Shown here: positions 5,357 to 10,074 of the stretch, in pieces
How the letters are laid out: the number at the start of each line of letters is the position of its first letter
How positions within the stretch are numbered: the stretch's first letter is position 1
Assembly (NCBI GenBank): GCA_002482775.1
Contig: DLGQ01000043.1
Span: 1-10,074 of the forward strand
Source of the DNA: Flavobacteriales bacterium UBA7690
GTDB lineage: Bacteria > Bacteroidota > Bacteroidia > Flavobacteriales_F > PHOS-HE28
Direction of reading: 5' to 3'
Length of the DNA stretch: 10,074 nucleotides
Position numbers and translations under genes: made by a program
Notes under the pieces: generated by a model
Told to the model about the DNA's origin: nothing
The model's input: only the letters and a program-made list of their open reading frames with translations
Database searches by the model: none

Positions 5357-5413
5357 TCGTCCGCCAAATGCGCGGACAGTCCGTTGCGGCGGTTTGGGAG
5401 GGGCCACTCTGCG
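5350..5413 (+). repeat. Dispersed element, copy 4
   Basis: The core is complete, with stem arms GTCCGC at 5359-5364 and GCGGAC at 5372-5377 around a 7-base loop. GGTTTGGGAGG follows, and the right terminus is ACTCTGCG (5406-5413). The left terminus has been replaced by TCTAGGGT from the preceding partial copy. The tail (GGGATTAAG, then TATCCGCGG and ACCCTAAGCG) resembles the extended tail of copy 2 and reaches to within a few bases of the stop codon of the 605-aa gene at 5459-5461. It separates that gene from the 100-aa gene. Confidence 0.75.
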
Positions 5414-5458
5414 CGGGATTAAGATATCCGCGGCAACCTGGGGATACCCTAAGCGGAA

Positions 5459-7276
5459 CTAAGGTGCTTCGGCGTAGCAATTGAAGAGAACAAGCTCAAG
5501 TCTAATGAGACGTGAACTGTCCTCTTTGGATTTCATCATGTAGCGGAAGGATGTCTGGCTTCGGTTGCTCACATGAGCATGGAACAACGGATGTGATTGA
5601 ATTGCCGATTTGGCATTCGAGATGACTGTTGTGAAGTTTGCTACACTTTTGTTGAATACGATCAAGGCGGTTCCAGTATCTCTCCAGCCCACGTACCTCG
5701 TCATCAGTTGATCGATCGCTTTCCGCAGTTCGGATTCGCCCTTCCAAATTTTGCATTCAGCTATGAAGACATTGTTGCCATCATTGTCCTGAATCAGAAT
5801 ATCAGTTTTGCCATGTTTGTTAAACGTCTCTCCGGTGGCGCTATGGCGCCGTGAGATGAGATTCAGGTGTGGAAGAAAGAAGTCCCTTAAACCCTCCTCA
5901 TCAAGTTTGGAAGACAGGTTGGGCAGTTTTTCCAAGTTGATGCCATATCGATTAACGTGGTGTATGATTTCATCATAGCCGACTGTTGACAGGGATACAT
6001 CTCCATTGTCGAATACAGGATCATAGGAACCGCGCTCCGAAAAGGAAATCAAGGCGAGTCTTAATTCAGCAATTGTGTCATCTGCTGAATATGTTTTGGC
6101 GGGGTATACGGTGAGATCGAGCTTCGAATTTGCCGTAATGTTCACTGAACGAACAGAGGTAAGTCCTTTCACGAATGCTTGCACAGCTGGTAGTTCACTC
6201 GAGTCTCGCCAGAATAGCTTTACGTACTCGTTGCCATGCGCTTTGCGCTTCTCAAGTTCAAACATTCCTGGTAGGCTGCTTTGTGATTTGAGGAGTGCGC
6301 CGAGGTCGTTAAAGTACTGTTGCTCATTTCCTAGCCACTCATCAATGATGGTTACGTAAGTGCCCTCCTGCTCTGAGTATTCTGCAGCTAGCTTACGCTG
6401 TCTCAATCTATGTCGTTCCTTGAGCAAGTCGATTTGCAGCTTCTGATTTTCAGACAGACCACCGCCATTTTTGAGACTCGTGGTGTCGATACCAAGCAGT
6501 GTTTTCTTCGTTAGGTGGACGAGCAGGTCGATGAATTCACTTTTGGTGCGTGCCCGCGATCGGACAATATCAAGGTACTTGTTGTACTCCGGTTGGTGTA
6601 GGGCAAGATTGATTGGAAATTTCCCTTGAAGAGCGTTTCGCAGATTGTTGAAGTACTCCAGATTTGGGAAGGTGCTTAGCCATCTTTGAAACAGGGTATC
6701 TATTTGATTGAAGTCAGTGCTTTCTCGTTCAGGACCTGTTGGCTTAAGGTATTCGACTAATAGGCTCTTTTGTTCGAGTTTCAATGCATCCTTCGGAGCA
6801 GCATGTTCAATGTGATGTAGCGCGAATTCAACGAACCTGTCAGCTCCAACATCGGGCGTGCCAAAGCTGTGGAGCAGATACTCGATGTAGTCGGTGATTT
6901 CCCGGTACCATTCCTTTGAGGTTGAGAACTTCTGAATTGCGTGTTCCAGATAGGATAGGCAGTTCAGGATCTTCAATGGTCTGGCAGTGTAGTTCTCTTT
7001 CCGGAACCATTGTTTGGTGGGGAGTTCTTTATGCCGCTCGCAGCAATTCGGAAACGCCTCGAACCATTTTTGCACTACATCAACGATCTTACGGTGATAA
7101 TTACAACAATCAGGAAAGTTGTCGGGGGCAGCATAACCGTCTAACGACTTCGCGTCAAACCCAATGTCCTCAATCCGGCTACCTTCAATTTGGGCAAAAC
7201 GAGCGTCACCTGCCAGCATTCGCGAGAGCTGTGCGATATCTTGAGCCTCAAGATGAATTTCAACTCTTCGCTTCAC
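5459..7276 (-). CDS. PD-(D/E)XK nuclease domain protein with duplicated FPxCCxxH motif, possible defence effector
   Basis: This is a 605-residue soluble protein. The C-terminal part, about 460-560, shows a restriction-endonuclease-like fold signature: GKTDILI with Asp492, then VFIAECKIWKG with Glu507-Cys-Lys509. That is the D...ExK catalytic triad of PD-(D/E)XK enzymes. AIDQLM (520-525) and the strand TALIVFNKS follow. Residues 1-340 are largely helical. They contain FPDCCNYH (54-61) and FPNCCERH (75-82), two copies of an FPxCCxxH motif 21 residues apart that could bind a metal. A related WLSTFPNLEYF occurs at 199-209. A segment at 378-393 (NITANSKLDLTVYP) precedes the nuclease domain. The start is a GTG at 7276; the next in-frame Met is residue 20. 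The expected activity is DNA or nucleic acid cleavage, with the N-terminal part sensing or regulating. Composition is lower in GC than the metabolic gene upstream, consistent with acquisition. It is a single gene with no recognised methyltransferase partner. Confidence 0.75.
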   Translation of the reverse strand: MKRRVEIHLEAQDIAQLSRMLAGDARFAQIEGSRIEDIGFDAKSLDGYAAPDNFPDCCNYHRKIVDVVQKWFEAFPNCCERHKELPTKQWFRKENYTARPLKILNCLSYLEHAIQKFSTSKEWYREITDYIEYLLHSFGTPDVGADRFVEFALHHIEHAAPKDALKLEQKSLLVEYLKPTGPERESTDFNQIDTLFQRWLSTFPNLEYFNNLRNALQGKFPINLALHQPEYNKYLDIVRSRARTKSEFIDLLVHLTKKTLLGIDTTSLKNGGGLSENQKLQIDLLKERHRLRQRKLAAEYSEQEGTYVTIIDEWLGNEQQYFNDLGALLKSQSSLPGMFELEKRKAHGNEYVKLFWRDSSELPAVQAFVKGLTSVRSVNITANSKLDLTVYPAKTYSADDTIAELRLALISFSERGSYDPVFDNGDVSLSTVGYDEIIHHVNRYGINLEKLPNLSSKLDEEGLRDFFLPHLNLISRRHSATGETFNKHGKTDILIQDNDGNNVFIAECKIWKGESELRKAIDQLMTRYVGWRDTGTALIVFNKSVANFTTVISNAKSAIQSHPLFHAHVSNRSQTSFRYMMKSKEDSSRLIRLELVLFNCYAEAP

Positions 7277-7321
7277 TTGTTATTTGTGGATGCTGAGCCG
7301 TTCTGTAGGCGTCATTTATTC

Positions 7322-7337
7322 AGTGCCCCAGGGCACT
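7322..7337. terminator. Short hairpin between the E1 gene and the nuclease gene (weak terminator)
   Basis: AGTGCC at 7322-7327 pairs with GGCACT at 7332-7337 around a 4-base loop. It lies 3 bases past the stop codon of the E1 gene (minus strand). On the minus strand it is followed by GAATAAATG rather than a run of T, so it is a poor intrinsic terminator. It may instead mark the mRNA 3' end or require other factors. The nuclease gene starts only 45 bp further on, so read-through into it is possible. Confidence 0.4.
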
Positions 7338-7340
7338 CCC

Positions 7341-9749
7341 TCACTCCCCAACCATCGCCCGCACCTTCTCTACCACATCCTCCAAACTAGGCTTGGAGAA
7401 GTAATCCCCATCACTGCCATACGCAGGCCGGTGCGCCTTCGCAGTAAGGGTGCTCGGGGCCGCATCCAAGAACCGGTAGCCGCCCTGCACTTCCAGGATC
7501 TGCTGCAGGATGTACGCACTGGCGCCGCCGGGTACGTCCTCGTCCACCACCAGCAGGCGGCTGGTCTTCTCCACGCTCTGCACGATGCGATGTTCGCGGT
7601 CGAAGGGGAGGAGGGTGCGCGCGTCGATCAGTTCCACGGAGATGCCCATAGCGCTGAGCGTGTCGCACGCACGGTCGCACAAATTGAAAGTGCTGCCGTA
7701 GCTCACGAGGGTGAGGTCGCTGCCTTCGCGCACCACTTCGGGGATGCCGATGGGCAGGGTGAACGCGCCGAGGTTGGTGGGCATACGCTCTTTGCTGCGG
7801 TAGCCGTTGAGGCATTCGATCACCAGCGCGGCATCGTCGCTTTGCAGCAGCGTGTTGTAGAAACCTGCCGCTTGCTGCATGTTGCGGGGCACGCAGACGA
7901 GCACGCCGCGCACGCTGTTCAGGATCATGCCCATGGGGCTGCCGCTGTGCCACACGCCTTCCAAGCGGTGGCCGCGCGTGCGGATGATGAGCGGGCATTT
8001 CTGGCCGCCCTTGGTGCGCCAATGCACGGTGGCGAGGTCGTCGCTCATGCCTTGGAGGCAGTAGAGCAGGTAGTCCAGGTATTGGATCTCGGCTACGGGG
8101 CGCAGGCCGCGCAGGGCCATGCCCATGCCCTGGCCCAGGATGGTGGCTTCGCGGATGCCGACGTCGCCCACACGCAGTTCGCCGAAGCGGGCCTGCATGC
8201 CTTCCATGCCTTGGTTCACGTCGCCGATCTTGCCGGTGTCTTCGCCGAAGGTGAGCAATAAAGGCTCTTTCTCGAAGAGTGCGGCGAAGTTGTCGCGGAT
8301 CAGCACGCGGCCGTCCACCAGTTCGTCGTCGCCGTATTCAGCGTCGACCACCGGCACGTTGAGGTGGCTCTTCGCGCTTTGGCTGTAGAGGTGGCTTCCG
8401 TAGCGGTCGGCGTTGAGGTCGAGCTGCGTTCCGATCCACTGTTGCAGTTCTTGCGCAGCGTGCGAAATGCCCTGGGTGGTATGCGCAGGCAGGGATGCCT
8501 GCGTTAGCAGGGCGCGCCTTGCGGCGCTGACCACTTCCTTACGACCCGGATCCATGGCGCTGCGGAGCTCGCGGGCGATGGCGGCGGTTTCGTCGGTGCC
8601 GAGCGCTTCGATCAGGCGTGCGGCATCGTCCATCTCTTCTTTGATGGGCGCACAGAACGCGGCCCACGCGGCTTTCTGCGCGGCACGCACATCGATCTTC
8701 GCTTGTTTCTCGATGGCTTCGAGGTCGGCGTTGCTGGCGATGGCCTCACCACCCGGACGGAAGTTGAGGATCCACTGACGGAACTTGACCATGCAGTCGT
8801 ATTCCTTGTACCAATCCAGCAGCGTGTTGCTCTTGTAGCGCTCGTGGCTGCCGCTGGTGCTGTGGCCTTGCGGCTGCGTCACCTCTTCCACGTGGATCAG
8901 GCAGGGCACATGGTCTTCGCGGCAGCGGGCGATGGCCTCTTCGTACACCCGGTTGAGCGCGGCGTAGTCCCAGGCTTTCGTCTTGTAGATCCTTATGCCA
9001 TTCGTGCCTTCTTCTTTCTGGAAGCCTTGGAGCACCGTGCTGATGCTGCCTTTCGTGGTCTGGTAGTCCTTGCTTACGCTGATGCCCCAGCCATCGTCCC
9101 ACACGCTCATGGCGAGCGGCACTTGCAGCACCCCCGCGGCGTTGATGGTCTCCCAGAAGTGGCCTTCGCTGGTGCTGGCATCGCCGATGGTGCCGAAGGC
9201 GACCTCGTTGCCCAGGTCGCTCAAGTGCGTGTAGCTGTGCAGGTCCTTGTTGCGGCGGAAGACCTTGCTGGCTTGGGCGAGACCGAGCAGCCGTGGCATC
9301 TGTCCTGCCGTAGGGCTGATGTCGGGCGAGGAGTTGTACTGCTGGGTGAGGTCTTTCCAGTTGCCGTAGCCGTCCAGGCTGCGGGTGGAGAAGTGGCCGT
9401 TCATCTGGCGGCCGGCGCTGGCGGGCTCGTGGGCGAGGTCGGCATGGGCGTAGAGCTGCGCGAACCACTGCTGCACGGTGAGCTCCCCGATGGCGAACAT
9501 GAAGGTCATGTCGCGGTAGTAGCCGCTGCGCCAGTCGCCGTGGCGGAACTGCTTGGCCATGCACACCTGCGCCAGCTCCTTGCCATCGCCGAAGATGCCG
9601 AACTTGGCTTTGCCCGTGAGCACCTCTTTGCGGCCCAGCAAGCTGGCCTCGCGGCTTTCGAACACGATGCGGTAGTCGCGCAGGATCTCTTCACGGACCT
9701 CGTCGAGGGTCATTCCTACTTCAGCTTGGGCGGGCTTGTTCAGGGGCAT
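7341..9749 (-). CDS. Fused alpha/beta E1 component of a branched-chain 2-oxo-acid dehydrogenase type complex
   Basis: This thiamine-diphosphate enzyme decarboxylates a 2-oxo acid (by family, most likely 2-oxoisovalerate and related branched-chain acids) and transfers the acyl group to a lipoyl E2 in the cytoplasm. Numbering is from an upstream TTG at 9773; subtract 8 for the ATG used here. The alpha part (about 25-340) has GRQMNGHFS (121-129), SPTAGQMPRLLG (153-164), the TPP motif GDASTSEGHFWETIN (197-211) and GHSTSGSHERYKS (303-315, the phosphorylation-loop equivalent). A helical linker (about 340-480) joins it to the beta part: GEDTGKIGDVNQG (510-522), IREATILGQG (540-549), RTRGHRLEGVWHSGSP (598-613, with the likely catalytic His), and a transketolase C-terminal domain (about 680-800). 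About 800 residues is usual for this fused form in Bacteroidota. The ATG at 9749 is preferred because the TTG at 9773 overlaps a -7 promoter box. No E2 or E3 gene is adjacent. Confidence 0.92.
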   Translation of the reverse strand: MPLNKPAQAEVGMTLDEVREEILRDYRIVFESREASLLGRKEVLTGKAKFGIFGDGKELAQVCMAKQFRHGDWRSGYYRDMTFMFAIGELTVQQWFAQLYAHADLAHEPASAGRQMNGHFSTRSLDGYGNWKDLTQQYNSSPDISPTAGQMPRLLGLAQASKVFRRNKDLHSYTHLSDLGNEVAFGTIGDASTSEGHFWETINAAGVLQVPLAMSVWDDGWGISVSKDYQTTKGSISTVLQGFQKEEGTNGIRIYKTKAWDYAALNRVYEEAIARCREDHVPCLIHVEEVTQPQGHSTSGSHERYKSNTLLDWYKEYDCMVKFRQWILNFRPGGEAIASNADLEAIEKQAKIDVRAAQKAAWAAFCAPIKEEMDDAARLIEALGTDETAAIARELRSAMDPGRKEVVSAARRALLTQASLPAHTTQGISHAAQELQQWIGTQLDLNADRYGSHLYSQSAKSHLNVPVVDAEYGDDELVDGRVLIRDNFAALFEKEPLLLTFGEDTGKIGDVNQGMEGMQARFGELRVGDVGIREATILGQGMGMALRGLRPVAEIQYLDYLLYCLQGMSDDLATVHWRTKGGQKCPLIIRTRGHRLEGVWHSGSPMGMILNSVRGVLVCVPRNMQQAAGFYNTLLQSDDAALVIECLNGYRSKERMPTNLGAFTLPIGIPEVVREGSDLTLVSYGSTFNLCDRACDTLSAMGISVELIDARTLLPFDREHRIVQSVEKTSRLLVVDEDVPGGASAYILQQILEVQGGYRFLDAAPSTLTAKAHRPAYGSDGDYFSKPSLEDVVEKVRAMVGE

Positions 9750-9770
9750 GGGCACTTTCCGGATGAGCTT

Positions 9771-9778
9771 CAAAGGTA
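9771..9778 (-). promoter_or_regulatory. Bacteroidota -7 promoter box of the E1 gene
   Basis: On the minus strand this reads TACCTTTG, a perfect match to TAnnTTTG, the -7 element used by the Bacteroidota primary sigma factor. It lies 21 bases before the ATG at 9749, giving a short leader of roughly 15 bases. A clear TTG -33 element was not seen at the expected distance, so the promoter is supported by one box only. Confidence 0.55.
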
Positions 9779-9850
9779 GCCATGTGGGGCTTTCGGTGGT
9801 GGGTCTGGCGGCCCATCGGATCCATGGAACGCAGATGGTCGGGGATCTGG

Positions 9851-10009
9851 TCTGGAACGCTGATAGCGCAGATAGGGATGATGAACGCGGATCAGAGCGG
9901 CGGGATCTGGAACGCTGATAACGCAGAAAAGGATGATGAACGCGGATCGGGACGTGCTGGGATCTGGAACGCTGATAGCGCAGATAGGGATGATGAACGC
10001 GGATCAGAG
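9851..10009 (+). repeat. Three direct copies of a ~55-bp repeat
   Basis: The unit begins TCTGGAACGCTGATAGCGCA and ends GATGAACGCGGATCAGAG. Copies start at 9851, 9906 and 9963, so the periods are 55 and 57 bp. The first 47 bases of the first and third copies are identical; the middle copy differs at a few positions (for example GATAACGCAGAAAAGG). A degenerate piece (GGAACGCAGATGGTCG) precedes at about 9826. The units are built from related short words (GCTGAT, GCAGAT, GCGGAT). No gene is seen in 9779-10074. Confidence 0.85.
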
Positions 10010-10045
10010 AATGCGTTCCTGACTGCCTTCGGATCAGCGTTCATC
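9992..10045. repeat. Inverted partial copy of the repeat, potential hairpin
   Basis: GATGAACGCGGATC at 9992-10005, the end of the third direct copy, is inverted at 10032-10045 as GATCAGCGTTCATC, with 13 of 14 bases complementary across a 26-base spacer. The inverted sequence continues to the window edge with further ATCCGCG and ATCTGCGTTC words, so the repeat family is present in both orientations here. Confidence 0.65.
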
Positions 10046-10074
10046 CGCGACCATCCGCGTCATCTGCGTTCTAT

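Noticed and set aside
2591..5413. Integron attC sites
   Set aside because: The placement between same-strand genes and the hairpin potential fit, but the required GTTRRRY core and its inverse RYYYAAC were not found at the element ends, and no integrase is in view.
7284..8261. A 325-aa plus-strand open frame
   Set aside because: It is antisense to the beta part of the fused E1 gene, whose motifs are unmistakable. Its Ala/His/Val-rich composition is typical of antisense reading of GC-rich coding DNA.
9750..9773. TTG at 9773 as the E1 start
   Set aside because: It gives eight extra residues, uses a rare start codon and overlaps the TACCTTTG promoter box. The ATG at 9749 leaves a normal short leader. 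This cannot be settled from sequence alone.
8703..9779. A 358-aa plus-strand open frame
   Set aside because: It is antisense to the alpha part of the E1 gene, with the same GC-rich mirror composition and no domain.

Overview
The window looks like a chromosomal segment from a moderately GC-rich member of the Bacteroidota, probably Flavobacteriales-like. Three things suggest this. A fused alpha/beta 2-oxo-acid dehydrogenase E1 is typical of that phylum. A perfect match to the Bacteroidota -7 promoter box (TAnnTTTG) lies just upstream of it. The genes lack strong Shine-Dalgarno sequences. No rRNA, tRNA, transposase or CRISPR array was found.

Layout from left to right. (1) 1-415: the N-terminal part of a secreted protein on the minus strand, running off the left edge. 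(2) 416-1250: no credible gene. It holds an indel-free tandem array of 21-bp units organised as a 42-bp higher-order repeat. The array keeps several reading frames open at once and so produces many spurious ORFs. (3) 1333-2394, plus strand: a small XRE-type DNA-binding protein, then two copies of a 17-bp palindrome that look like operators, then a 206-aa protein with a C-terminal fibronectin type III domain. This block ends in a textbook rho-independent terminator at 2499-2530. (4) 2677-7276, minus strand: five genes of lower GC than both flanks. In transcription order they are a 605-aa protein with a C-terminal PD-(D/E)XK nuclease domain, a 100-aa unknown, a lipoprotein, a 366-aa unknown and a small membrane protein. 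A dispersed ~61-bp inverted-repeat-bounded element occurs four times plus one fragment. It separates all of these genes except the lipoprotein/366-aa pair, and in two places its tail supplies the stop codon of the neighbouring gene. (5) 7341-9749, minus strand: a high-GC metabolic gene for the fused E1 component of a branched-chain 2-oxo-acid dehydrogenase type complex. (6) 9779-10074: a non-coding region with three direct copies of a ~55-bp repeat and an inverted partial copy.

The metabolic gene and the XRE/FN3 block look like resident sequence. The 2.68-7.28 kb stretch looks like an acquired accessory island. Hand counts of 60-base samples give 38% GC (3661-3720) and 48% (6901-6960) inside it, against 70% (2041-2100) and 62% (8401-8460) outside. 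Its best functional clue is the nuclease domain of the 605-aa protein, which makes a defence or DNA-processing role plausible but unproven. The most unusual structural feature is the repeat element interleaved with the island genes.
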